In this document: in pieces, positions 1 to 7,186 of the stretch | How the letters are laid out: every line of letters begins with the position of its first letter | Position numbering within the stretch: the first letter of the stretch is position 1 | NCBI GenBank assembly: GCA_030632095.1 | Contig: DAOVJU010000078.1 | Span: forward strand, 1 to 9,903 | DNA length: 9,903 bases | From: Chlorobiota bacterium | GTDB taxonomy: Bacteria > Bacteroidota > Bacteroidia > Bacteroidales > B39-G9 | Direction: 5' to 3' | Made by a program: the position numbers and the translations under genes | Notes under the pieces: generated by a model | The model's input: the letters and a program-made list of their open reading frames with translations, nothing else | What the model was told of the DNA's origin: nothing | Databases searched by the model: none

Positions 1-24
1 AAAGCTAATAAATTGAACAATAGG

Positions 25-675
25 ATGTTACATGTTCTTGGAGTTGAAAACTCTCTTTTAAATCAGTATATAGCTGAAATTAGAGATAAAAATATCCAGC
101 AGGATAGTCTTAGGTTTAGACTGAATCTGGAGAGAGTAGGTGAAATTTTTGCTTATGAAATAAGCAAGGCTCTGGAATTTACTGAAAGATCAATTCAAAC
201 GCCACTTGGTATTGCAAAGGTCCCGGTTTTAGCCAATCAGCCGGTTTTGGCTACCATTATGCGTGCAGGCTTACCTTTACATCAGGGATTATTGAACTAT
301 TTTGATAAAGCTCAAAATGCATTTATTTCAGCATATAGAAAATATGAGAAAGATGGAACATTTAACATTCATTTTGAGCATATTTCTTGTCCGGATATTA
401 ATAAAAAAACAGTAATTATTTCAGACTCAATGTTAGCTACAGGTGCATCTATGGTATTATCTTATAAAGCACTTTTAGAAAGAGGGAACCCTATACACAC
501 GCACATTGTATCAGTTATTGCCAGCAGAGAAGGTGTTGATCATCTACAAAAACATTTACCATCAAAAAATATTAGTATTTGGGTTGGTGCAATTGACGAT
601 GAACTTACCGTAAAATCTTATATTGTTCCAGGCCTGGGTGATGCAGGTGATTTAGCTTTTGGCGAAAAAATCTGA
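25..675 (+). CDS. upp: Uracil phosphoribosyltransferase
   Basis: Cytosolic pyrimidine-salvage enzyme that joins uracil to PRPP to give UMP and pyrophosphate. The PRPP-binding loop VIISDSMLATGAS lies at about residues 130-142, and the C-terminal uracil-binding segment YIVPGLGDAGDLAFG is intact just before the stop. The N-terminal half has the family's RFR...ER(V/I)GE..AYE pattern. About 216 residues is a normal length. The start is uncertain. I chose the ATG at 25 because the sequence after it (MLHVLGVENS) lines up with my memory of Bacteroidota homologues. The frame stays open to the window edge, with a TTG at 13, so a few more residues or an upstream start are possible. The loop reads D-S-M-L-A-T-G-A-S where the E. 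coli enzyme has D-P-M-L-A-T-G-G-S, which is a mild divergence. It converges on folK with only 27 bases between stop codons and no clear terminator hairpin there. Confidence 0.93.
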   Translation: MLHVLGVENSLLNQYIAEIRDKNIQQDSLRFRLNLERVGEIFAYEISKALEFTERSIQTPLGIAKVPVLANQPVLATIMRAGLPLHQGLLNYFDKAQNAFISAYRKYEKDGTFNIHFEHISCPDINKKTVIISDSMLATGASMVLSYKALLERGNPIHTHIVSVIASREGVDHLQKHLPSKNISIWVGAIDDELTVKSYIVPGLGDAGDLAFGEKI

Positions 676-702
676 AAAAGTGAATAATAAAATAAAGTAG
701 TG

Positions 703-1197
703 TTAATCAATCATCTTCAATTTTTTAACCATTAATTTATCCTGGCATTTTTCCAGTAATTCTTTAATCGATATATTTAAAACCGGATGGATTAAACCAG
801 GTACAATTTCAAACAATGGTTCCAACGTAAATCTTCTTTCCTGAATTTTTGGATGAGGTATTATTAATTCTTTCGTATCTATAATTTCATTATCATAAAA
901 AAGAATATCAATATCAATTGTCCTTGCTTCATAATGTTGAGATTTTCTATGCCTCCCCAATTCTAATTCAACCTTTCTAATAATTTCAAGGACTTTAAAG
1001 GGTGATAATAAAGTTTTATATACAACCAGTTGATTAATAAAATCATTATCATGTTTAAAGCCCCACGGTTTACTTTCAAAAAATGCAGAAGTTTTTATAA
1101 TAATACCGATATGCCTTTCCATACCTAATGATGCCTGCTTAATATTTTTAACCGGATAACCAAGATTTCCTCCAAAAAGCAAATATATTTTCGACAT
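703..1197 (-). CDS. folK: 6-hydroxymethyl-7,8-dihydropterin pyrophosphokinase (HPPK)
   Basis: Cytosolic folate-synthesis enzyme that transfers pyrophosphate from ATP to 6-hydroxymethyl-7,8-dihydropterin, giving the substrate of dihydropteroate synthase. The signature ARTIDIDILFYD is at residues 91-102. By residue number R82, R92, the magnesium-binding D95 and D97, and H115 (in IPHP) coincide with the E. coli catalytic positions as I recall them. The N-terminal LFGGNLG replaces the common LGSNLG. At 164 residues it is a stand-alone HPPK, with no fusion to FolB, FolP or a nucleoside kinase. It is divergent from sppA and convergent with upp, so it is probably transcribed alone. A near-consensus -7 element (TTACTTTG, minus strand of 1272-1279) exists upstream but has no -33 partner at the right distance. 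Confidence 0.95.
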   Translation of the reverse strand: MSKIYLLFGGNLGYPVKNIKQASLGMERHIGIIIKTSAFFESKPWGFKHDNDFINQLVVYKTLLSPFKVLEIIRKVELELGRHRKSQHYEARTIDIDILFYDNEIIDTKELIIPHPKIQERRFTLEPLFEIVPGLIHPVLNISIKELLEKCQDKLMVKKLKMID

Positions 1198-1351
1198 TTT
1201 GTAATAATATACAATAAAATGTAACTAATAGATCAATAAAATCGTCAATTAATATATATAATTATTAATATCAAAGTAATAATTACTTAATTTTATTGTT
1301 TTGTTATTATCAAAAATTGCTAATCTTATTTATTAATTAAATTATTTACAA

Positions 1352-3127
1352 ATGAAAAGTTTTTTAAAATTAACGCTAGCTTCTGTTGTTGGAGTTATTA
1401 TTTCTGCCATTATACTATTTTTCGTATTTTTTGGTATAGTAGCAGCGGTTGTTTCGTCTAGCCAGGATAAAGAAATTAAGGTAAAGGAAAATTCATTATT
1501 AGTGGCTAAGTTTAATTCTCCTATTACTGAACGTGGATCTGATAACCCGTTTGAGAATTTTGATTATGGCGATTTAAGCCCAAATCCTTCACTTGGCTTA
1601 AATGATATTATTCAGAATATCAACAAGGCTAAAGAAGACGATAATATCAAAGGTATTTACCTTGATTTAACTATTATTCCTGCAAGAATTGCAACTATTG
1701 AAGAAATCAGGAATGCACTTATTGATTTTAAGGAATCAGGTAAATTCATAATCAGTTATTCAGATTTTTATTCGCAAGGTGCATATTATCTTGCTACAGT
1801 TGCTGATGAAGTTTATTTAAATCCGGAAGGAATTATTGATTTCAGGGGATTAAGTGCAGAATTGATGTTTTTTAAAGGATCGCTTGAAAAACTAGGCATT
1901 GAGCCACAAGTTTTAAAAGTGGGTAAATTTAAAAGTGCAGTTGAGCCATTGATATTGGATAAGATGAGTAAAGCAAACCGTGAACAAATTGAAAAATTCA
2001 TGGGATCTATCTGGGACCATGTACTTGAAGGAATTTCCCAGCAAAGAGAAATTGCTATAAATGATTTAAATAAATATGCTGATAATTTAATCATTAGCAG
2101 CGCTGATTCTGCTTTAAAATATAATCTTGTTGATGGATTAAAATATAAAGATGAAATAATAGCCGGGCTTAAAGAAAAACTGGAAGTTAAAAAGAATAAG
2201 GATATAAATTCGGTAACAATTAAAAAATATACAAAAGCCCCAAAACCAAAAAGAAAGCATAAAGGATTGGCCAAGGATAAAATTGCTATTGTTTATGCCC
2301 AGGGCACTATAGTAACCGGTAAAGGAGAAACAAAACAAATTGGTTCAGATGTAATTTCCAAAGCATTACGTGAAGCCAGGGAAGACAGTACAATAAAGGC
2401 AATTGTTTTCAGGATTAATTCTCCCGGTGGAAGTGCACTTGCTTCGGAAATAATATGGCGAGAGGTAAAACTTGCTGCGGAAGTAAAACCGGTAATTGCT
2501 TCAATGAGCGACCTGGCTGCTTCGGGAGGATATTATATTGCTTGTCCGGCAGATACAATTGTAGCTCATGAAAACACTATCACAGGGTCAATAGGGGTAT
2601 TTGGGGTTTTATTTAACGGGAAGGAATTTCTAAATAAAAAGCTTGGGATAACCGTAGACTGGGTTAAAACAAATGATCATTCAGATTATGGTTCGTTTGC
2701 AAGAGCTTTGGATGAGTATGAAAAGGCTGTCATACAAAAGGAAATTGAGAGCATTTATGATACATTCTTATCACATGTTGCAGAAGGAAGAAATATGACC
2801 AAGGAAGAAGTTCATGAAATAGGACAGGGTAGAGTATGGAGTGGGGTAAATGCTATGGAAATTGGATTAATTGATGTATATGGTGGAATGGATAAAGCAA
2901 TTGAAATTGCAGTAGAAATGGCTGGAATAGAGCATTACAGGACCATTGACCTACCGAAGAAAAAGGATCCTATTGAACAAATAATAAGTGAATTAACAGG
3001 AGATGCAAAAGCAAGGATTCTTAAAAATGAATTGGGGGAAAGCTATGATTATTATAAAAACCTCAAGAATGCAATTGATCAGGATGGTATTTTAGCAAGA
3101 ATTCCATATAATATAGAAATTAAATAA
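1352..3127 (+). CDS. sppA: Signal peptide peptidase SppA, long (67K) type
   Basis: Membrane-anchored serine protease with a Ser-Lys dyad that degrades signal peptides left in the membrane after secretion. A single hydrophobic anchor spans about residues 5-34. Two ClpP-like domains in tandem follow, typical of the long form (591 residues; the short form is about half that). The N-terminal domain (about 45-275) carries the catalytic lysine in GKFKSAVEP (K194). The C-terminal domain (about 308-530) carries NSPGGS (356-361) and the nucleophile S391 in LAASGGYYIA. A basic, lysine-rich linker at about 275-307 separates them. Assignment of K194 and S391 is by analogy with E. coli K209 and S409. The ATG at 1352 starts directly before the membrane anchor. 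The gene ends 20 bases before a strong terminator hairpin, so it may be transcribed alone, although lpxK follows on the same strand. Confidence 0.96.
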   Translation: MKSFLKLTLASVVGVIISAIILFFVFFGIVAAVVSSSQDKEIKVKENSLLVAKFNSPITERGSDNPFENFDYGDLSPNPSLGLNDIIQNINKAKEDDNIKGIYLDLTIIPARIATIEEIRNALIDFKESGKFIISYSDFYSQGAYYLATVADEVYLNPEGIIDFRGLSAELMFFKGSLEKLGIEPQVLKVGKFKSAVEPLILDKMSKANREQIEKFMGSIWDHVLEGISQQREIAINDLNKYADNLIISSADSALKYNLVDGLKYKDEIIAGLKEKLEVKKNKDINSVTIKKYTKAPKPKRKHKGLAKDKIAIVYAQGTIVTGKGETKQIGSDVISKALREAREDSTIKAIVFRINSPGGSALASEIIWREVKLAAEVKPVIASMSDLAASGGYYIACPADTIVAHENTITGSIGVFGVLFNGKEFLNKKLGITVDWVKTNDHSDYGSFARALDEYEKAVIQKEIESIYDTFLSHVAEGRNMTKEEVHEIGQGRVWSGVNAMEIGLIDVYGGMDKAIEIAVEMAGIEHYRTIDLPKKKDPIEQIISELTGDAKARILKNELGESYDYYKNLKNAIDQDGILARIPYNIEIK

Positions 3128-3147
3128 AAGATTTTTTTGATTATTTT

Positions 3148-3198
3148 ATCAGGAATTTCGTATTGAGAATATCTTTTTATGAAATTCCTGATTTTTTT
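3148..3198 (+). terminator. Intrinsic terminator after sppA
   Basis: A perfect 12-bp inverted repeat, ATCAGGAATTTC (3148-3159) and GAAATTCCTGAT (3181-3192), encloses a 21-base loop. A run of seven T starts at the end of the right arm (3192-3198). This is the classic Rho-independent layout, except that the loop is unusually long. It lies between sppA and lpxK and should separate their transcription at least partly. Confidence 0.8.
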
Positions 3199-3212
3199 AA
3201 AGCATAAGTAAC

Positions 3213-4280
3213 ATGCGTTTTTTACTTTACCCCTTATCGCTTATTTATGGATTTATTATATGGATTAGAAATTTCTTATTTGACAATGACATTATCCAAT
3301 CAAAGGAATATGATATACCCATTATTTCGGTTGGAAATATAACAGTTGGAGGCACTGGAAAAACCCCACATGTTGAATATATAGTAGAAAACTTGAAAGA
3401 CAGATTAAATATTGCAGTATTAAGCCGCGGATATAAAAGAAAAACTAAAGGTTTTATTGAAGTTGACGAATCAATGTCTGTTGATCAGGTAGGAGATGAA
3501 CCATTACAAATAAAAAAAAAGTATCCTGAAATTACGGTTGCTGTTGATGAACGAAGGGTTCATGGAATAGATACTTTAATTTCGGAAAAGGTTAAACAAA
3601 AATTTGATATTATTATTCTTGATGATGCATTTCAACATCGCTATGTAAATCCCGGATTATCAATTTTACTTGTAGATTATAACCGGCTAATTACCAAGGA
3701 TAAATTGCTTCCCTATGGAAGATTAAGAGAGCCAGCATACGAAAAAAAGAGGGCACACATTATTTTAGTAACAAAATGCCCGCAAGAGCTTAAACCAATT
3801 GAACAAAGAATATTGTTTAAAGAATTTGATACCTTTCCTTATCAAAACTTATATTTTACAAGCTATAATTACCTGGAGTTAAATCATTTGTTTAGTAACG
3901 AAACTATATCAATTTCGGACGAAAAACTAAGAAAGTCATCCATATTATTAATTACCGGAATTGCAAATCCAACCCCGTTATTTAATTTTCTAAACACAAT
4001 AACTGAAGATATAATTCATTTAAATTATCCGGATCATTATTCATTTAAAACCAGGGATATAAAGAAAATATCTGCTTTATTTGAAAAAATAGAAAATAGC
4101 AATAAATTAATATTAACCACCGAAAAAGATTCATTAAGAATAAAAACCGGCAAACTTGCTGCAAACATTAGTCAATTGCCTGCTTTTAGCATTAAAATCT
4201 CAGTGACATTTTTAAATGAAGATTCAGATAATTTTATTAAGCATATTGAACAATATGCTATGTCAAATAAAAGAAAATGA
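3213..4280 (+). CDS. lpxK: Tetraacyldisaccharide 4'-kinase (lipid A 4'-kinase)
   Basis: Inner-membrane P-loop kinase that phosphorylates the 4' position of the tetraacyldisaccharide 1-phosphate precursor, giving lipid IVA. This is a late step of lipid A synthesis on the cytoplasmic face. The N-terminal hydrophobic helix (about residues 2-23) is the membrane association segment. The Walker A motif GNITVGGTGKTP is at 41-52 (K50, T51). SRGYKR (71-76), VGDEP (93-97) and LDDAFQHR (136-143) are all LpxK family motifs, and the aspartates in the last two are expected to act in metal binding and catalysis. The length, 355 residues, is typical. It starts 85 bases after sppA and 14 bases past the T-run of the terminator. 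It is convergent with the GIN-domain gene. Its presence implies a lipopolysaccharide or lipooligosaccharide outer membrane. Confidence 0.95.
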   Translation: MRFLLYPLSLIYGFIIWIRNFLFDNDIIQSKEYDIPIISVGNITVGGTGKTPHVEYIVENLKDRLNIAVLSRGYKRKTKGFIEVDESMSVDQVGDEPLQIKKKYPEITVAVDERRVHGIDTLISEKVKQKFDIIILDDAFQHRYVNPGLSILLVDYNRLITKDKLLPYGRLREPAYEKKRAHIILVTKCPQELKPIEQRILFKEFDTFPYQNLYFTSYNYLELNHLFSNETISISDEKLRKSSILLITGIANPTPLFNFLNTITEDIIHLNYPDHYSFKTRDIKKISALFEKIENSNKLILTTEKDSLRIKTGKLAANISQLPAFSIKISVTFLNEDSDNFIKHIEQYAMSNKRK

Positions 4281-4297
4281 GTTTGATATCGAACTCA
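4268..4297 (-). terminator. Likely terminator of the GIN-domain gene, overlapping the lpxK stop
   Basis: TGAGTT (4278-4283) pairs with AACTCA (4292-4297) around a short loop containing the palindrome GATATC. Read on the minus strand, the hairpin follows the GIN gene's stop by 5 bases and runs into a T-rich tract, TTTTCTT (complement of 4271-4277). The stem is short (6 bp plus a possible wobble pair). The left arm includes the lpxK TGA stop codon. On the plus strand the bases after the hairpin are not a T-run, so termination there would be weaker. Confidence 0.5.
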
Positions 4298-4302
4298 GGT
4301 TA

Positions 4303-5028
4303 TTAGTTAATCCTTCTTTTAATAATAAATCCAGTACCTGAAAAGATCCGGTCAGTAATGTTTGGATTTCCTTTATAATACAAATTACTGGCACCTGTGA
4401 CACGTAATTTCATTTCATCTAAAACATTTAGTTTAGCATCACTATAGCCACTTACTTTTGCATCACAATTTTTAGCAATTAAATTAAAGGCATTTATTTC
4501 GGCTTCATCGGTAACCCTGATGTCAAAATTTTCAACTTCACCCTGTAAATATGAATAAGCTCCATCTGTAATCTCAAATTCAAGTTCTTTTGCAGATATA
4601 TTCAATTTAATTGATGAAATACCGCTTATAAATACAGCTAATCTTTCAGTTATAATAGTTGTGTCAGTTCTAATATCTACTGCACCTATAGCAATTAAAT
4701 GTTCTATGTTTACCAGAGTAATAAAAACCTTTAATGATTTAGCTTTTCTTACCTCCCCAATAATTTGAACATTAAGCATTTCATTTCTAACATTTGAAAT
4801 AAGCAAATTGTGAAGATTTTGATCAGCCTCAATAACAATTTTTTGTTCCTCTCCTTGAGTAAGGAATAATTCAAAAGATCCGGTTGCTATAATGCCCCGG
4901 AATGGAGGGACTACTCTTTCCTGAGTTACAACATTACCATCACCTTTTATTGTTTGTGAGATAGTATTTAATCCTGGTAAGTAAAAAAATAAAAATACGC
5001 TTAGCAGTAGTGAATATATACTTTTCAT
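4303..5028 (-). CDS. Secreted head-GIN-domain (DUF2807-type) beta-helix protein
   Basis: Exported protein of unknown exact function. A signal peptide covers about residues 1-25 (MKSIYSLLLSVFLFFYLPGL, then a polar stretch), with no lipobox cysteine, so the product is probably periplasmic or surface-exposed. The rest (about 28-240) has the pattern of the head GIN domain common in Bacteroidota: a start of KGDGNVVTQERVVPPFRGI, a short G/S/D-rich strand-turn repeat roughly every 18-20 residues (for example GAVDIRTDT, GISSIKLNI, DGAYSYLQG, GYSDAKLNV), and the hallmark ending TGASNLYYKGNP (211-222) before a final glycine-rich turn. The family has been called a putative auto-transporter adhesin head, but no autotransporter barrel is present here and adhesion is not shown. 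It stands alone, convergent with lpxK, with its own good promoter at 5140-5171. Confidence 0.85.
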   Translation of the reverse strand: MKSIYSLLLSVFLFFYLPGLNTISQTIKGDGNVVTQERVVPPFRGIIATGSFELFLTQGEEQKIVIEADQNLHNLLISNVRNEMLNVQIIGEVRKAKSLKVFITLVNIEHLIAIGAVDIRTDTTIITERLAVFISGISSIKLNISAKELEFEITDGAYSYLQGEVENFDIRVTDEAEINAFNLIAKNCDAKVSGYSDAKLNVLDEMKLRVTGASNLYYKGNPNITDRIFSGTGFIIKRRIN

Positions 5029-5139
5029 GCAATTACGTTTAATAAAAGGAAATTTGTTAATATCAAAAAAAGCTAGAACTTAATTAAAATATAAATATAT
5101 AGTTTTCTTTCTAGTTTTAGCTAATTGTTTTTAAAAAAT

Positions 5140-5171
5140 CAAATTTATAATTTTCATGGCTGATTCACAAA
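5140..5171 (-). promoter_or_regulatory. Bacteroidota-type promoter for the GIN-domain gene
   Basis: On the minus strand TTTG (complement of 5168-5171) is followed after 20 bases by TAAATTTG (complement of 5140-5147). This matches the known Bacteroidota consensus TTTG / TAnnTTTG at every fixed base. Transcription should begin near 5133, leaving a leader of roughly 105 bases before the start codon at 5028. The site lies just beyond the ribD stop, so the GIN gene need not depend on read-through from ribD. Confidence 0.65.
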
Positions 5172-5204
5172 TATTTAATCTAATATATAAATGTTATTTA
5201 ATGA

Positions 5205-6242
5205 TTACTTATTCCGAAAAATGAGCAATTTGCTTTCTTCAAGTTGTAACTGTTCAGCAACTGATTCATTTAGCTCAGGCGCTTTAACACCATCATAAAA
5301 AAGTTTATTACCTATAAAAACCCTGGCTTCATCCCATAAAAATTGTTTAATAAAACTTGTTAATAACTTTTGACCACCTTCAATAATTATTGATAATATT
5401 TCTTTTTCATACAAATAATTTAAAATTTGTTTAATAACATGATCTTCAAAATTTATTTTTACATAATCAAGGTTCCTTTTTGACATTACATTTTCTTCCG
5501 TAAAAACTATAGTCGGTATAGATTGATCGAATAAGAATAGCTGATTAGATAACCTCATACTACGATCTAAAACAACGCGCACAGGATTTTGTCCTGTCCA
5601 CTCCCGCACATTAAGTTTCGGATTATCTTTTTCTGCGGTATTTGTACCAACCATTATAGCTGCTTCTTCAGCACGCCATTTATGAACTAACGACCTTGAA
5701 ATATCATTTGTAATCCACCTGGGGTGGCTCAAATTGTTTTTAGTTCGTGTAATATCAATAAAACCATCAAGTGTTTGTGCCCATTTTAAGATAATATAAG
5801 GTCTTTTCTTTTTATGAAATGTAAAAAACCGACGATTTAATTCAATACTTTCTTTTTCCAAAACACCTGATTTTACGTCAATTCCCGAATTTTGCAATTT
5901 AAGTATTCCCTTGCCGGCAACTTTTGAGTGCTCATCAACACAACCAATTACCACTCTTGGAATTTTGTTTTTTATTATCAGATCTGTACAAGGTGGTGTT
6001 TTTCCAAAATGTGAACAGGGCTCCAAATTAACATACAGTGTTGATTCTCTCAACAATGGTTTATTATATACTGCATTAATTGCATTTACTTCTGCATGTG
6101 CATTCCCAAATTTCTGATGGTATCCTTCACCTATAATTATGTTATTATAAACAATTACAGATCCAACCATTGGATTTGGCGAAACAAAACCTGCACCATT
6201 TTTAGCAAGTGATATGCATCTTTGTATATATTTTTTGTGCAT
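5205..6242 (-). CDS. ribD: Bifunctional riboflavin biosynthesis protein RibD (deaminase/reductase)
   Basis: Cytosolic enzyme catalysing two consecutive riboflavin steps: deamination of 2,5-diamino-6-ribosylamino-4(3H)-pyrimidinone 5'-phosphate, then NADPH-dependent reduction of the ribosyl side chain. The N-terminal cytidine-deaminase-like domain (about 1-145) has SPNPMVGSVIV and the zinc site HAE (H49, E51) with C76 and C85 in EPCSHFGKTPPC. The C-terminal reductase domain (about 147-345) begins RPYIILKWAQTLDGFI, continues with WITNDISR..VHKWRAE..AIMVGTNTA and NPVRVVLD, and ends with the IIEGG motif. The 345 residues are a little shorter than the E. coli protein, but both domains appear complete. 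It is divergent from prmC across an 84-base gap. The ribD/prmC/recX grouping recurs in Bacteroidota, as I recall. No riboflavin (FMN) riboswitch is seen in the leader, which is too short for one. Confidence 0.96.
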   Translation of the reverse strand: MHKKYIQRCISLAKNGAGFVSPNPMVGSVIVYNNIIIGEGYHQKFGNAHAEVNAINAVYNKPLLRESTLYVNLEPCSHFGKTPPCTDLIIKNKIPRVVIGCVDEHSKVAGKGILKLQNSGIDVKSGVLEKESIELNRRFFTFHKKKRPYIILKWAQTLDGFIDITRTKNNLSHPRWITNDISRSLVHKWRAEEAAIMVGTNTAEKDNPKLNVREWTGQNPVRVVLDRSMRLSNQLFLFDQSIPTIVFTEENVMSKRNLDYVKINFEDHVIKQILNYLYEKEILSIIIEGGQKLLTSFIKQFLWDEARVFIGNKLFYDGVKAPELNESVAEQLQLEESKLLIFRNK

Positions 6243-6260
6243 TAAGAATTCATTTTATAT

Positions 6261-6294
6261 GAAAAATAAAATTGCAACACTGTTCTGTACCAAT
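6261..6294 (-). promoter_or_regulatory. Candidate ribD promoter
   Basis: On the minus strand ATTG (complement of 6291-6294), then 22 bases, then TATTTTTC (complement of 6261-6268) match the Bacteroidota consensus at 3 of 4 and 5 of 6 fixed bases. It would place the start of transcription within about 10 bases of the ATG at 6242. In such AT-rich DNA a partial match is weak evidence. Confidence 0.3.
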
Positions 6295-6302
6295 TATATT
6301 TA
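6271..6302 (+). promoter_or_regulatory. Candidate prmC-recX promoter
   Basis: ATTG (6271-6274), 20 bases, TATATTTA (6295-6302) resembles TTTG / TAnnTTTG, with one mismatch in each element. The predicted start lies about 18 bases before the prmC ATG. It overlaps the candidate ribD promoter on the opposite strand, so the two divergent units would compete for the same DNA. Confidence 0.35.
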
Positions 6303-6326
6303 TAAAATTAATAAATAAGCAAAACA

Positions 6327-7181
6327 ATGCAATTAATTAAACTTAAAGAAGCTTTAGCCTATTTTAAAAGCGCACTTATAGGATATTATCCAAAAGTTGA
6401 AATACAGAGTTTTACTTACATAGTGTTTGGATTTCTATTAAATATGCCAGGAATAAAAATTCACACCAATACAGATATGAGAATTTCTGAATCTATTTAT
6501 AAAAAACTAATCATAATAATTGATGATCTTAAATCATTTAAACCTATTCAATATATTATTGGTGAAATTGAATTCTATAATTTAAAATTAAATCTTAATC
6601 AATCTGTTTTAATACCACGGCCAGAAACAGAAGAGCTTGTTGACTGGATTTTAAAAAGTAATTTAATTTACAATCCAAATATTCTGGACATTGGAACAGG
6701 AAGTGGTTGCATAGCACTTGCATTAGCAGCAAATATTAAAAAAGCAAATATTACTGCTATAGAAAAATCGGCTGGTGCACTTAAAATTGCCAGGTTAAAT
6801 GCTGAATCAAATAATTTAAATATACACTTTATAGAATTGGATATATTAGCAATTAATTGTATTAATAATTTAAGTTTTGATATTATTGTAAGCAATCCGC
6901 CGTATGTTCTAAATAGCGAAAAAGAAAATATGGAATTAAATGTATTAGGGCATGAACCACATGAAGCACTGTTTGTTTCAAATGATGATCCATTATTATT
7001 TTACAAATCTATCGCAGAATTTGCTAAACATAATTTAAAATCAGGCGGTATGATATATTTTGAAATAAATGAGAAATATGGAAATGAATGTAAAGAATTA
7101 TTGGCTTCAGAAGGCTTTAGTAATGTTGAGTTGAAACGTGATTTGCATAAAAAAAACAGGATGTTAAGGGCAGCAAAGTAA
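6327..7181 (+). CDS. prmC: Peptide chain release factor N5-glutamine methyltransferase
   Basis: S-adenosylmethionine-dependent enzyme that methylates the glutamine of the GGQ motif in release factors RF1 and RF2, improving translation termination. The N-terminal helical release-factor-binding domain occupies about residues 1-75. PIQYIIGEIEFY (73-84) and IPRPETEELVDW (96-107) lead into the Rossmann methyltransferase domain. That domain has the SAM-binding motif DIGTGSGCIALALA (121-134) and the catalytic NPPY (190-193), which binds the glutamine amide. Its GHEPHEALF segment (208-216) matches the family GxEP.xAL pattern. The 284 residues are normal for the family. The start ATG at 6327 follows an A-rich leader without a clear Shine-Dalgarno sequence, which is common in this phylum. 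recX follows 5 bases after its stop, so the two are probably co-transcribed. Confidence 0.95.
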   Translation: MQLIKLKEALAYFKSALIGYYPKVEIQSFTYIVFGFLLNMPGIKIHTNTDMRISESIYKKLIIIIDDLKSFKPIQYIIGEIEFYNLKLNLNQSVLIPRPETEELVDWILKSNLIYNPNILDIGTGSGCIALALAANIKKANITAIEKSAGALKIARLNAESNNLNIHFIELDILAINCINNLSFDIIVSNPPYVLNSEKENMELNVLGHEPHEALFVSNDDPLLFYKSIAEFAKHNLKSGGMIYFEINEKYGNECKELLASEGFSNVELKRDLHKKNRMLRAAK

Positions 7182-7186
7182 AATTT

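Noticed and set aside
1198..1351. Divergent folK/sppA gap as a regulatory region with a clear promoter or riboswitch
   Set aside because: It is strongly AT-rich with only partial promoter matches (TTTG at 1300-1303 before TAATCTTA at 1321-1328; TTACTTTG on the minus strand of 1272-1279 without a partner). No stable structured RNA was seen.
1813..2338. Two minus-strand open frames inside sppA (1813-2274 and 2138-2338)
   Set aside because: They lie antisense to a well-supported sppA. Their Phe/Leu/Ser-rich composition is what AT-rich antisense DNA yields, and they show no family motif.
5911..6117. Plus-strand open frame inside ribD
   Set aside because: It is antisense to the zinc-site region of ribD and has no recognisable domain.
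6668..6895. Minus-strand open frame inside prmC
   Set aside because: It is antisense to the SAM-binding region of prmC; its hydrophobic composition is a by-product.
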